64,000 nt of DNA from Natrialba magadii ATCC 43099 (GCF_000025625.1 NC_013922.1:1364001-1428000), one strand, 5' to 3'. Numbered from the stretch's first letter, positions 24,868 through 34,139 are shown. Numbers and translations are program-made. The notes: generated from the sequence alone by a model not told the origin.

Positions 24868-26556
24868 ATGACCAACGACCGGCCGAACATCGTTCTCGTC
24901 CACTGCCACGACCTCGGGACGTATCTGGGCTGTTACGGTGTCGACGTGGAGACACCCCACATCGACAGTCTTGCCACCGACGGCATCCGGTTCGACCGGC
25001 ACTTCGTCACCGCACCCCAGTGCTCGCCGAGCCGGGCGAGTCTGTTCACTGGCCGCCACCCCCACCAGAACGGTATGCTCGGCCTCGCGCACGCCGACTG
25101 GGAGCTCGGCCCCGACGAGCGCGTCCTCCCGGACCTGCTCTGCGATGCTGGCTACGAAACCCACCTCTTCGGCCTCCAGCACATCACCGAGTACCCCGAC
25201 CAGCTCGGCTACGACCACATTCACACCGAACAGCCCCTGACCGTCGAGGCGTCGCCGGCCGTCCACGAAACCGCCCGCGCGAACGCCGTCGCAGACGAGT
25301 TCGCATCCGTACTCGAGTCCGACGGTCTCGGCGACCCGTTCTTCGCCTCGGTCGGCTTCTTCGAACTCCACCGCGTCGAGGAAAACGGTGGCTTCGGCTT
25401 CGAGGGCGACCGGTACGACGCGCCGGCCCCCGAGGACGTGGCCCCACTCGAGTTCCTGCCGGACAGGCCCGGCATTCGGTCGGATATCGCCGAGATCAAC
25501 GGGATGTTGAACGCGTTAGACGAAGCGACGGGGACGGTACTCGAGGCGCTCGACGAGGCAGGTGTCGCAGACGAGACGCTGGTCGTCTTTACGACCGAGC
25601 ACGGGCTGGCGATGCCGCGTGCGAAGGGGTGTTGCTTCGATCCGGGGATCGAGGCGGCGTTGCTCATGCGCTATCCATCACGAATTGACGGTGGCCAGAC
25701 GGTTGACGATCTCATCAGCAACGTCGACGTGTTCGCGACACTCATCGCGGTTGCCGACGCACCGGTGCCGGAGACGCAGCTTGCCGGGGAACGGTTCACG
25801 CCGCTGTTGTTCGGTGACGCGGGCGACGAGGGCGACGAGGGCAACGCGGGTGACGCGGGTGACGCGGGCGACGAGGGCAACGCAGGTGACACGGATGACG
25901 CGGGCGACGAGGGCAACGCAGGTGACACGGATGACGCGGGCGACGAGGGCAACGCAGGTGACACGGATGACGCGGGCGACGAGGGCAACGCAGGTGACAC
26001 GGATGACGCGGGCGACGAGGGCAACGCAGGTGACGCGGATGACACGGATGACGCGGGCGACGAGGGTGACAAGCGCGAGAAGCGCGAGGAAAATAGCGAA
26101 GACAGTGACCGCGGCGACTACGAGCCCCGTGACCGCATCTTCGCCGGCATGACCTGGCACGACCGCTACAATCCGATGCGGGCGATCCGGACGGAGCGCT
26201 GGAAGTACGTCCGCAACTTCTGGCACCTCCCCCACGTCTACATGACGACGGATATCTACTGCAGCGCCGCCGGCCGGGAGATGCGCGAGGAGTTCACCGG
26301 CGATCAGCGCGCCTACGAGGAACTGTACGACCTCGAGGCCGACCCGCTCGAGCAGGAGAATCTTCTACTGGCGGACACGCCCGATACAGTGGACACTCCC
26401 GACCAGCATGGGAGCCGGGACGTTGACGATGTCCGTACCCGACTTCGGGACGACCTCGTCGACTGGATGACCGAGACGGACGATCCGCTACTCGACGGCC
26501 CGGTCGTCCCCAGCGACTGGGAACGCATTCATCCCGAAATGGGCGACGACCGCTAG
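24868..26556 (+). CDS. Type I sulfatase with formylglycine motif and acidic repeat insert
   Basis: 562 residues from the ATG at 24868 (MTNDRPNIVLVHCHDLGTYL). The active-site motif CSPSR is intact, with Cys at about residue 52, the residue converted to formylglycine. Metal ligands are seen in NIVLVHCHDLG and VVFTTEHGLAMP, and RAIRTERWKYVRNF near the C-terminus. Between about residues 317 and 405 an insertion of four identical GDEGNAGDTDDA units plus variants makes a long acidic loop. It needs a formylglycine-generating enzyme, which is not in this window. Likely substrate: a sulfated polysaccharide or glycan (family knowledge; not determined here). Confidence 0.9.
   Translation: MTNDRPNIVLVHCHDLGTYLGCYGVDVETPHIDSLATDGIRFDRHFVTAPQCSPSRASLFTGRHPHQNGMLGLAHADWELGPDERVLPDLLCDAGYETHLFGLQHITEYPDQLGYDHIHTEQPLTVEASPAVHETARANAVADEFASVLESDGLGDPFFASVGFFELHRVEENGGFGFEGDRYDAPAPEDVAPLEFLPDRPGIRSDIAEINGMLNALDEATGTVLEALDEAGVADETLVVFTTEHGLAMPRAKGCCFDPGIEAALLMRYPSRIDGGQTVDDLISNVDVFATLIAVADAPVPETQLAGERFTPLLFGDAGDEGDEGNAGDAGDAGDEGNAGDTDDAGDEGNAGDTDDAGDEGNAGDTDDAGDEGNAGDTDDAGDEGNAGDADDTDDAGDEGDKREKREENSEDSDRGDYEPRDRIFAGMTWHDRYNPMRAIRTERWKYVRNFWHLPHVYMTTDIYCSAAGREMREEFTGDQRAYEELYDLEADPLEQENLLLADTPDTVDTPDQHGSRDVDDVRTRLRDDLVDWMTETDDPLLDGPVVPSDWERIHPEMGDDR
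25864..26033 (+). repeat. In-frame minisatellite, 36-bp units, in sulfatase gene
   Basis: Four identical 36-base units begin at 25864, 25900, 25936 and 25972, with a variant fifth from 26008 and related shorter units on both sides (25816-26070). Encodes GDEGNAGDTDDA repeats. Confidence 0.96.
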
Positions 26557-26570
26557 CACGACGCCTCGAT

Positions 26571-26978
26571 TCACTCGCTGCCGGACTCTGGGTGCTGTCG
26601 TTCGTACTCGAGTCGCTGGCAGCCGACGACCAGCGAGTCGGGAACGTCTGACGCTGCCTCGTGGAGCGTGGTGAAGACGACTGCGACCTCGTCGAAGCGG
26701 TCTCCACGGACCGCACGCAGCGGGTCCGACTCCCACTCGACGAACCCGAGGTCGGCGAGCAACGGCAGGTGTTTGTGCACCAGTTGCTGTCGAAGCGTCG
26801 TCGGGTCGACGGGAACGTTCGGGTTAATCGCCGCCGCCGGTAACGCAACGGACTGGTCGGGCCCCTGATCTAATAAGGCGATAATGACCTGCCGTCTCGG
26901 TTCCGCTGCAACCGCTGTGAACACCTGGTCCCACCGCTTGACAACACGCTTCCCGTTGTCGAACCGTACCACCGTCAT
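26571..26978 (-). CDS. Winged-helix DNA-binding protein (DUF7344-like)
   Basis: 135 residues. The helix-turn-helix region FTAVAAEPRRQVIIALLDQG and LRQQLVHKHLPLLADLGFVEWE has the ArsR-like winged-helix pattern common in small haloarchaeal regulators. No sensor domain and no cysteine pair. It is convergent with the sulfatase gene (14 bases between stops). A TATA-like box at 27000-27011 gives a leaderless start. Target genes unknown. Confidence 0.75.
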   Translation of the reverse strand: MTVVRFDNGKRVVKRWDQVFTAVAAEPRRQVIIALLDQGPDQSVALPAAAINPNVPVDPTTLRQQLVHKHLPLLADLGFVEWESDPLRAVRGDRFDEVAVVFTTLHEAASDVPDSLVVGCQRLEYERQHPESGSE

Positions 26979-26999
26979 GGCACAGTATGGTAACTACAC

Positions 27000-27011
27000 C
27001 GATATAAATCG
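27000..27011 (-). promoter_or_regulatory. Putative TATA box of the HTH gene
   Basis: Minus strand reads CGATTTATATCG, about 22-33 bases upstream of the ATG at 26978. Confidence 0.6.
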
Positions 27012-27117
27012 TGTGCTCTTGGTAACAAATAGCAGCGGCCCTACCAGCCGCTTGTTACGAAACGAAATATAGATGCCGAGCTAATGTAACAGATATAACT
27101 ATTCTTGTCGGTGTGGA

Positions 27118-28053
27118 CTACTGCAACAGGAACTCGAGTCCCTCGCCGAGAACCGACCGAAACCGTGCGGTATCGACGGCGGTCGCGACGTAACCGTTCG
27201 GCGGGCGCTCGGTGACGCCGCGTGCATCACAAACGAGCGCGCCGCGTGCGAGGTCGTTGTCGGTTCCAACGCGCATAGCGCAGGGTTCGATCTCGAGAAT
27301 CCCATCGTCGAGCAGCCAGGCGACAACGAGCGCGTCGTGGATCGCAGCCGACTCGATGTCGTAGCGCGCCAGTTGCTCCTCGTCGTAGTAGGTGAGCCAC
27401 TGACGGATGGTCCACTCGAGTTGTCCGTCCCGCGAGAGCGCTGGGAGGCGGTCCGGCGGGAAGGTTGCACCTCTGGTGACATCCAGGCCAACGATGGTCG
27501 GCGAGAGGTCTCGCACGACGCGATGGGCCGCGTGGGGATCGGAGTGGAAATTCGCCTCCGCGAGCGGGGTGACGTTCCCCTGCCCGAAGGCGGCCCCGCC
27601 CATGACGACGAGCTCGTCGAGCAGCTCTGGCAGGTCGGGCTCCAGCGCGAGGGCGAGAGCGACGTTCGTCAGCGGTGCGATGGCGACGAGCGTGAGGTCG
27701 CCAGCGTGCTCGCGTGCCTGTTCGACGATGAACTGGGCGCCAGGGGCGTCGACGGGCTCGGTTGCAGCAGTTGGCTCCGGCAGGTCTCCAAGGATGCCGT
27801 CGGGGCCGTGGATGTGCTCGGCCGTCTCGAGGTCGACGGTCAACGGGCAGTCTGCGCCCCTCGCGACGGGAACGTCTGTCCGGTCGACGAGTTCGAGAAT
27901 TGATCGGGCGTTCGCAGTCGTGTTCTCGACCGTGGTGTTTCCGTGGGCCGTCGAGAGGCCAACGACCTCGAGGTCGTCGCTGGCGAGAGCTAGCGTAATC
28001 GCGACGGCGTCGTCACAGCCGGGGTCCGTATCGAACAACACTGGACGGCTCAT
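27118..28053 (-). CDS. Nucleoside hydrolase (IunH/CU family)
   Basis: 311 residues. N-terminal DTDPGCDDAVAI is the Ca-binding DxDxxxDD signature. VVGLSTAHGNTTVENTTANA, LVVMGGAAFGQGNVTPLAEANFHSDPHAAHRV and a C-terminal active-site region with DALVVAWLLD complete the family. It cleaves the N-glycosidic bond of ribonucleosides, salvaging bases. Monocistronic with a clear TATA box at 28074-28085. Confidence 0.94.
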   Translation of the reverse strand: MSRPVLFDTDPGCDDAVAITLALASDDLEVVGLSTAHGNTTVENTTANARSILELVDRTDVPVARGADCPLTVDLETAEHIHGPDGILGDLPEPTAATEPVDAPGAQFIVEQAREHAGDLTLVAIAPLTNVALALALEPDLPELLDELVVMGGAAFGQGNVTPLAEANFHSDPHAAHRVVRDLSPTIVGLDVTRGATFPPDRLPALSRDGQLEWTIRQWLTYYDEEQLARYDIESAAIHDALVVAWLLDDGILEIEPCAMRVGTDNDLARGALVCDARGVTERPPNGYVATAVDTARFRSVLGEGLEFLLQ

Positions 28054-28073
28054 ACCGAAACTGGCGCTTGCGG

Positions 28074-28085
28074 GCGTATAAAACG
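28074..28085 (-). promoter_or_regulatory. Putative TATA box of nucleoside hydrolase gene
   Basis: Minus strand reads GCGTTTTATACG, about 21-32 bases before the ATG at 28053, fitting a leaderless transcript. Confidence 0.65.
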
Positions 28086-28118
28086 CGGGTCGGCGTCGTC
28101 CAGGACCGACTCACGGGG

Positions 28119-29435
28119 TCAACTCCTGTCGCCGGTCAGGAGGTCGACCGCCTCGGGGATACGGTCGAGCATCCCTCTCGCGAGCATGTACCGGGCGTAG
28201 CCGTTGGCGAGGCTCCAACGTTGGTCCTCGTCCATCTCTCCTGCATCGATATCCTGATCCCGATCACCGACGGACACCAGCGTTCGCGCCTCCGAACAGA
28301 ACAACCGCGTTAGCGGTTCGGGATCGGTCACAAGCAGGTCCTCGAGTCGACTCACTGCGTCTCGCTTCGCCTCGTCGATCACGACGGCGTCGAGTTCGTC
28401 TGTCTCGTCGGTCTCGAACCGTTCCCATTCGTCACGCGCCGCCGTGAGTCGGAGCCACACATCTGCGAGCGTGACGGTCCCGTACACCTCGTATCCGTCG
28501 TTGAGGTATCGCGTGACACGCTGGAGGGCCGACTCACCACTGGCCGAGCGCGAGTACAACGCGCTGCGGACGTCGCGTCGTTCGCCCTCGAACTCGTCGG
28601 CGTCGAATCGGTCACCCCACTCCTCGCGGGTGGCAAGCAGATCATCGATCCGGCCCTCGAGTTCGTCCCGCCGCTCGGCGAGTGCGTTCCCGATCGGGTC
28701 GCTACCGGAATCACGCTCGCGGAGCGCCTCGCGGTAGGCCTTCGCGTCACGGACGCGCAATCGGCTTCGCTGGACGCCGCTGTACACCGCTGCGATCTGT
28801 TCAGCGCGATCCGAACGGTCCTCGCCGTCGATCTCGGCGTCTCTCCGTCTCGAAAGACCGGACTCCGCCTGGTGCAGGCTGTACTCGATCGACTTGCCAT
28901 AGGCGAGAAACGTTTCGGGCGCTGCGGTCTCGTACTCGAACTGGCTCGCCAGTTCCGTCACCGTCTCGAGTCCGTCGTCGACGCCCGCGGTTGGGTCGTC
29001 GTCGAACTCGTCCAGAACGGCACGGGTGTAGGCATCACCCTGTGCTGCCTGATGGAGGTGCAAACCCGAGGATTCGACAGTGCTGACCACGGGCGGTTTC
29101 GTCGGCGCTTCTGTGGCGAACTCGTCGGCCGATTCGATGTTGGCACTGGTGACTGGCGGCTGCTCGGACGGGTCGTCCAGTCGGTCCCAGGCAGCGAGGG
29201 CAGCGTCGGCATGTTCGGCGATCTGGTCGGCCGTCTCGCGGACGTGTACATCGGTCGTCTCGACGGCCGGCGGAACCTCGGGAATATCCCGCCGTCGGGT
29301 GCGAGCATAGACGATTCGGTCCGGAAGCACGTGGTACAGCGTGGTGCACCCAGCCAGAGCGGCCGTTCCAGCAACGGCCGTTCCGCTGAGGAACGCTCGT
29401 CTGGAACGTCGGGAGGGAAAGGACGGGCGGTGCAT
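28119..29435 (-). CDS. Tat-exported lipoprotein, helical, unknown function
   Basis: 438 residues. The N-terminus has a twin-arginine motif and lipobox: SRRAFLSGTAVAGTAALAGC, so the protein should be exported folded and lipidated at the Cys. The mature part is acidic and mostly helical (DAALAAWDRLDD, RRDELEGRIDDLLATREEW, AVSRLEDLLV), with no catalytic motif that I recognise. It starts 102 bases from truA, divergently. Function unknown. Confidence 0.75.
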   Translation of the reverse strand: MHRPSFPSRRSRRAFLSGTAVAGTAALAGCTTLYHVLPDRIVYARTRRRDIPEVPPAVETTDVHVRETADQIAEHADAALAAWDRLDDPSEQPPVTSANIESADEFATEAPTKPPVVSTVESSGLHLHQAAQGDAYTRAVLDEFDDDPTAGVDDGLETVTELASQFEYETAAPETFLAYGKSIEYSLHQAESGLSRRRDAEIDGEDRSDRAEQIAAVYSGVQRSRLRVRDAKAYREALRERDSGSDPIGNALAERRDELEGRIDDLLATREEWGDRFDADEFEGERRDVRSALYSRSASGESALQRVTRYLNDGYEVYGTVTLADVWLRLTAARDEWERFETDETDELDAVVIDEAKRDAVSRLEDLLVTDPEPLTRLFCSEARTLVSVGDRDQDIDAGEMDEDQRWSLANGYARYMLARGMLDRIPEAVDLLTGDRS

Positions 29436-29537
29436 GTCGAAATTATGTCCACAATGGTTGAAATAAATTCGGTTCGCTGGTCGCTCGCGTATTCGACGAC
29501 GCTAACACACTCGAGTGACTTTCTCGAGTCACCACCG

Positions 29538-30419
29538 ATGCGCGCGTTTCGACTCGCCTACGACGGCACCGGCTACTACGGCTTCCAGCGCCAGCCCGAC
29601 GTGCCGACCGTCGAGGACGCGATGTTCGACGCGCTGCGCGCGCTCGACGTTCTCGCACCCGACGCAGACAAACCCGCCGGCTACGCCGCCGCCGGCCGCA
29701 CCGACGCTGGCGTCTCTGCGCTCGCACAGACCGTCGCCTTCGAGGCCCCCGACTGGCTCACTCCGCGGGCGTTCAACGGCGAACTGCCGGCCGACATCCG
29801 CGCCTGGGCGGCCGCCGACGCGCCTGACGAGTTTCACGCAACACACCACGCACGCGAGCGCGAGTACACCTATTATCTGTACGCACCGCCCGCCAACGAC
29901 GACGCACCGCCCGCCAGCGACACCGATGAGGACCACGCTGGTACTCCCGTCACGGCCCACACCGTCGACGACGACCGCTTCCAGGCCGCCTGCGACGCCC
30001 TCTCCGGCCCCCACGACTTCCACAACCTCACACCCGACGACCACAACACCGAGCGCTCGCCGGTACTCGAGTCCACCCGCGATGGGCACTTCCGCATTCT
30101 GACCGTCACCGCGGGCGGCTTCTGTCGCGAACTCGTCCGCCGACTCGTCTCGCTCGCCCGGGACGTCGGAACCGGCGAGGCCAACCTGCAAACGATCGAG
30201 CGGGCACTCGAGTCCGACCCGCTGCCCGGCCACGAGGGAATTGCGCCCGCACCGCCCGAGCCGCTGGTGCTGACCGATGTCGAGTATGGTGTACTCGAGT
30301 TCGCCGTCGACGAGGAGGCAGCCGAGAGCGCGCGGGCGGTGTTCGAGCAGCGGCGACGGAAGCGGGTGACGGGGGCGCGTGTGGCGGAGCGAGTTGTAGA
30401 AGGTGTACGAGAGCGGTAG
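29538..30419 (+). CDS. truA: tRNA pseudouridine(38-40) synthase
   Basis: 293 residues from the ATG at 29538 (MRAFRLAYDGTGYYGFQRQP). The catalytic Asp is in AAGRTDAGVSA. Haloarchaeal features include an acidic loop with TDEDHAGTPV in the middle and GFCRELVRRLVSLARDVG near the end. It isomerises uridines in the anticodon arm of many tRNAs. The much longer upstream open frame is a shadow of the lipoprotein gene. Confidence 0.95.
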   Translation: MRAFRLAYDGTGYYGFQRQPDVPTVEDAMFDALRALDVLAPDADKPAGYAAAGRTDAGVSALAQTVAFEAPDWLTPRAFNGELPADIRAWAAADAPDEFHATHHAREREYTYYLYAPPANDDAPPASDTDEDHAGTPVTAHTVDDDRFQAACDALSGPHDFHNLTPDDHNTERSPVLESTRDGHFRILTVTAGGFCRELVRRLVSLARDVGTGEANLQTIERALESDPLPGHEGIAPAPPEPLVLTDVEYGVLEFAVDEEAAESARAVFEQRRRKRVTGARVAERVVEGVRER

Positions 30420-30520
30420 GGCTGCGCTGTGGTGTGCTGTGGTGTGCTGTGTGTGCCGATCCAGAACGACGACGGTGCCGGCGAATCGGTCAGCACCCGT
30501 GACGGTCACGATGACGAGAC

Positions 30521-30530
30521 GTTTTTATGG
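30521..30530 (+). promoter_or_regulatory. TATA box of the small membrane protein gene
   Basis: GTTTTTATGG is 21-30 bases before the ATG at 30551, giving a leaderless transcript and supporting this start over the one 24 bases upstream. Confidence 0.65.
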
Positions 30531-30550
30531 TCGGACTCTCACCACGGCGT

Positions 30551-30796
30551 ATGGAACTGTCCCCCGAGGAGTACGGTGCGTACTGGCAGGCGTCGATCCG
30601 CGTTGCGATGGGTATCGTGATCGTCTTCCTCGGCACGCAAGTTATCGTTTCACCGCTGCTCACCCATCCGAACCTGCCTGCGGTCGGACTCGGGATCTTT
30701 CTGTTCGTCGCGATCGTCTTCGTCGGGAGTTTTCTCGCGATGCTCGGGATCGCACGGGTCGTTCGCACCGCGATGGACGTTGAGCTTCGAGGGTGA
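30551..30796 (+). CDS. Small two-helix membrane protein
   Basis: 81 residues from the ATG at 30551 (MELSPEEYGAYW). Two hydrophobic helices, about residues 20-40 (GIVIVFLGTQVIVSPLL) and 46-70 (VGLGIFLFVAIVFVGSFLAML), with a short basic end. Convergent with the M28 peptidase gene (25 bases between stops). No family recognised. Confidence 0.7.
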   Translation: MELSPEEYGAYWQASIRVAMGIVIVFLGTQVIVSPLLTHPNLPAVGLGIFLFVAIVFVGSFLAMLGIARVVRTAMDVELRG

Positions 30797-30820
30797 TCGG
30801 CAACGGGTCGGTCTGCGATG

Positions 30821-32185
30821 CTACGTCCACCCAACCGGCCAAATTCCGGCTGCCCGCATCCCCGGCTCGTAATCCTGTTCGACCAGTCGCTCGCGCAGGT
30901 CGTCCACCGCGATCGACGCCACGTCCGTTCGCGTGAGTTCCCACACCAGCAGCGTCGTCAAGATTGCGTGCTCGCGGAGATTCCGCGGGTCAACCTTGTC
31001 TCGCGTATCGGCTGACGTGTGTCCCCAGCCGCGTCCCCGGTCGCTCCCCTTCGGCGGCTCGCTGTGGAGCTGTACCGAGGGAACGCCCGCCTGCAGGAAC
31101 GGCCAATGATCGCTGAACGGGTGCGGATCCGGCTCGTGAACGACCGGCTGGCCGGCCCCACCTGCGACCGACGCGGCGAGTTCCTCGAGTTCCTCCGACG
31201 CGTGCGAGTAGACTTGCACGTCACGGAATCGGCCCGCGCCGTCGACGTTGACCACTGCCCGAATCGAATCTGGGTCGAGGTCGTCGGCAAGCGCCTCGGC
31301 ACCGAGCAGGCCGATTTCCTCGCAGCCGACGCCCGCGATTCTGACCTGGGACTCGAGTACCCCCTCGACCGCAGCGAGAATCCTGGCCGCGCCGGCGACG
31401 GTGGCGATGCCACAGCCGTTGTCGAGTGCGCCTTCGCCGATATCGTGGGCGTCGTAGTGGGCGAGGACGAGGACGAAATCATCAGTGTCGGAGCCGAGGG
31501 TCGCGTGGACGTTCTGACTGGTGCCATCGGTGGTCCGGGCGTCGACGTGAAGATGGGCACGAACGTCTTCCGCACGGCTCGCATACTCGCTTAGCCAGTC
31601 GCCGCTCTCGGCACTGACGCCGACGGCTGGAATCTCGCCCTCCTCGTTGAATCGGAGCGAGCCCGTCGGCGGCAGCTGGCCTGGTACGTGATTGACGAAG
31701 ACGAACGCCGACGCGCCGGCCTCGACCGCGTGGCCGTACTTCTCCATCCGGTGGACGAACCGCCGGTCTGCGGGCGTCGTCGTGCTCGCGACGGCAATCG
31801 CGCCCTCGAGGTCGACCGCGTCGATCTCTGCGGGTGTACCGTAGCCCACGTCCACGAGCCGTCCCTCGACGTCGCCGGCGGGCGAGTACGGCAGTGCGAT
31901 CGTCTCGAACTGCCGCGAGAGCGAGTTCGTCTCGACGGTGAGTTCTGACGTTCCGCGCTCCCAGTACTGCATATCGAACTCGTCGATTCGGGCGTCGTCG
32001 AGACCTGCGTCGGTAAACGACTCGCGGACCAGTTCGGCCGCGCGGCGCTCGCCGGGCGAGCCGCCCATTCGGTTCGGCAGTTCGGTGAGATCGGTCAGGA
32101 GTTCCCAGGCGCTGTCGTCCGTCCAGGCGCGGCCGATTGCACGGGCGACGGCGTCGCCAGTCAGCTGTCGGTCAGCATCAGTCAT
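30821..32185 (-). CDS. M28 family zinc aminopeptidase
   Basis: 454 residues from the ATG at 32185 (MTDADRQLTGDAVA). Metal and catalytic motifs of M28: LVLAHYDAHDIGEGALDNGCGIA, GCEEIGLLGAEAL, NVDGAGRF and HPFSDHWPFLQAGVP. A PA (protease-associated) insertion sits at about 130-230. No signal peptide is visible, so it is likely cytoplasmic. Removes N-terminal amino acids from peptides. It is divergent from the oligopeptidase gene pepF, with 112 bases between the two starts. Confidence 0.9.
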   Translation of the reverse strand: MTDADRQLTGDAVARAIGRAWTDDSAWELLTDLTELPNRMGGSPGERRAAELVRESFTDAGLDDARIDEFDMQYWERGTSELTVETNSLSRQFETIALPYSPAGDVEGRLVDVGYGTPAEIDAVDLEGAIAVASTTTPADRRFVHRMEKYGHAVEAGASAFVFVNHVPGQLPPTGSLRFNEEGEIPAVGVSAESGDWLSEYASRAEDVRAHLHVDARTTDGTSQNVHATLGSDTDDFVLVLAHYDAHDIGEGALDNGCGIATVAGAARILAAVEGVLESQVRIAGVGCEEIGLLGAEALADDLDPDSIRAVVNVDGAGRFRDVQVYSHASEELEELAASVAGGAGQPVVHEPDPHPFSDHWPFLQAGVPSVQLHSEPPKGSDRGRGWGHTSADTRDKVDPRNLREHAILTTLLVWELTRTDVASIAVDDLRERLVEQDYEPGMRAAGIWPVGWT

Positions 32186-32260
32186 ACCCACATATTCGCT
32201 CGACGCGACAAAAACGCCGATGGGCCACACGGCCGGGTGGCACTCCCCGGTCACGTCGTT

Positions 32261-32272
32261 CGATACCCTTTA
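32261..32272 (+). promoter_or_regulatory. Putative TATA box of pepF
   Basis: CGATACCCTTTA lies 26-37 bases before the ATG at 32298. Confidence 0.5.
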
Positions 32273-32297
32273 CCACCTTCGTTCCGAAACCGGGTGT

Positions 32298-34139
32298 ATG
32301 AGTTCCGTTCCCGAACGGTCAGACATCGACGAGGAGTATACCTGGGATCTGGAGAGCGTCTACGCGACCGACGACGAGTGGCAGGACGCCTACGAAGACG
32401 TCGCCGAACGCGTCGAAGAGCTACAGGCGTACGAGGGACAGGTCACCGACGACGCCGAGACGCTCCACTCGGTACTCGAGTTGCGCGATTCGGTCATGCG
32501 TGACGTCTCGACGGTGGCAGCCTACGCGCGGATGCGCCGCGACGAGGATACGACGAATCAGGAGTACCAGGCGCTGACCGCTCGCGCGCAGTCGCTCGCA
32601 GCCGATGCGCAGTCCGCGGCGTCGTTCATCGACCCCGAACTGCAGGAGTTGACCCGCGAGGAGTTCGACGACCTGGTCGAGACAGAGCCGGCACTCGAGG
32701 TGTACGACCACTACGTCGACGACGTACTCCGGATGAAGCCCCACACGCGCTCCGCGGAGGTGGAGGAGTTACTCGCTGACCTGAGCGAGGTCACCGGGGC
32801 AACGGGCGAGGTGTACAACATGCTCTCGAACGCGGATATGTCGTTCCCGAGCGTTGAGGATCCCGATCCCGAGAGCGAGGGCGAGGGCGAGGGCGAGAGC
32901 GAGGCCATCGAAATCACCCAGAGCAACTTCACGAACCTGCTCAAGCGATCCGACCGGGAGTTCCGCCAGCAGGTCTACGAGGAATACTTCGACGAGTGGG
33001 AGTCGATGCGAAACACCGTCGCCTCGGCGTACAAGAACAGCGTCAAGGCAGACGTAAAGACTGCGCGGGCGCGAAACTACGACACCGCCCGCGAGGCGGC
33101 CCTCGACGGCCCGAACGTTCCCGTCGAGGTCTACGACACGCTCGTCGAGAGCGTCCACGACAACCTCGACAAACTCCACCACCACGCCGACCTCAAGCGC
33201 CAGGCGCTCGACGTCGACGAACTGCAGATGTGGGACCTCTACATGCCACTGACCGGCGACGAGGGCCCCGACGTCGAGTACGACCAGGCCGCCGAGTACG
33301 TCGTCGACGCACTCGAACCGCTCGGCGAGGAGTACCAGTCCCGCGTCGCCGAAGGACTCGAGTCGCGCTGGGTCGACGTCTACGAGAACGAGGGCAAACA
33401 GTCCGGGGCGTACTCGAGTGGCACCTACGACACGCAGCCGTTCATCCTGATGAACTACCAGGACGACATTGCCTCGATGTACACGCTGGCCCACGAACTC
33501 GGCCACTCGATGCACTCCCAACTGACGAAAGACGAACAGCCGTTCGTCTACTCGGGCTACGAAATCTTCGTTGCCGAGGTCGCCAGTACGGTCAACGAGG
33601 CGCTGCTGACGGCACACCTGCTCGAGACCGTCGACGATCCGGAGTTCAAGAAACATGTCCTGAACGAGTTCCTCGAGCGTGTGCGCTCGACGCTCTACCG
33701 CCAGACGCTGTTCGCCGAGTTCGAACACGAGGCCCACCGACTGGAGGAGGAAGGCGAACCCCTGACGGCCGACCGACTCGACGAACTCTACGGTGGGCTC
33801 AAGGAGACGTACTACGAACCGGCCGCGGTTGACGACCGCATCGCTCGTGAGTGGATGCGCATTCCCCACTTCTACCGCGCGTTCTACGTCTACCAGTACG
33901 CGACCGGCATCTCGGCCGCGCTCGCCATCGTCGAGGACGTGCTGCCCGACGGCGCGGGCGGCGAGCCAGACCGCGAGGCCGCAGACGACTATCTCGAGTT
34001 CCTCCAGCAGGGCTCCCGGGAGTACCCACTCGAACTCCTGCAGATTGCCGGCGTCGACATGAGCAGTTCCGAACCAATCGACCGCGCACTGGCGACCTAC
34101 GGCGAGCGACTGGACGAACTCGAAGAACTGCTCTCCTGA
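32298..34139 (+). CDS. pepF: Oligoendopeptidase F (M3B)
   Basis: 613 residues from the ATG at 32298 (MSSVPERSDIDEEYTWDLES). Zinc motif HELGHSMHS at about residues 399-407 with the third-ligand helix FVAEVASTVNEAL about 25 residues on. The N-terminal YTWDLESVYATDDEW is the family start. A short EGEGEGESE run around residue 195 is a local low-complexity loop. It degrades oligopeptides in the cytoplasm, downstream of the proteasome; PAN follows 102 bases later on the same strand with its own promoter. Confidence 0.95.
   Translation: MSSVPERSDIDEEYTWDLESVYATDDEWQDAYEDVAERVEELQAYEGQVTDDAETLHSVLELRDSVMRDVSTVAAYARMRRDEDTTNQEYQALTARAQSLAADAQSAASFIDPELQELTREEFDDLVETEPALEVYDHYVDDVLRMKPHTRSAEVEELLADLSEVTGATGEVYNMLSNADMSFPSVEDPDPESEGEGEGESEAIEITQSNFTNLLKRSDREFRQQVYEEYFDEWESMRNTVASAYKNSVKADVKTARARNYDTAREAALDGPNVPVEVYDTLVESVHDNLDKLHHHADLKRQALDVDELQMWDLYMPLTGDEGPDVEYDQAAEYVVDALEPLGEEYQSRVAEGLESRWVDVYENEGKQSGAYSSGTYDTQPFILMNYQDDIASMYTLAHELGHSMHSQLTKDEQPFVYSGYEIFVAEVASTVNEALLTAHLLETVDDPEFKKHVLNEFLERVRSTLYRQTLFAEFEHEAHRLEEEGEPLTADRLDELYGGLKETYYEPAAVDDRIAREWMRIPHFYRAFYVYQYATGISAALAIVEDVLPDGAGGEPDREAADDYLEFLQQGSREYPLELLQIAGVDMSSSEPIDRALATYGERLDELEELLS

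Noticed and set aside
32769-33869. 366-residue minus-strand frame opposite pepF
   Set aside because: Shadow of the pepF gene, in which the motifs are complete.
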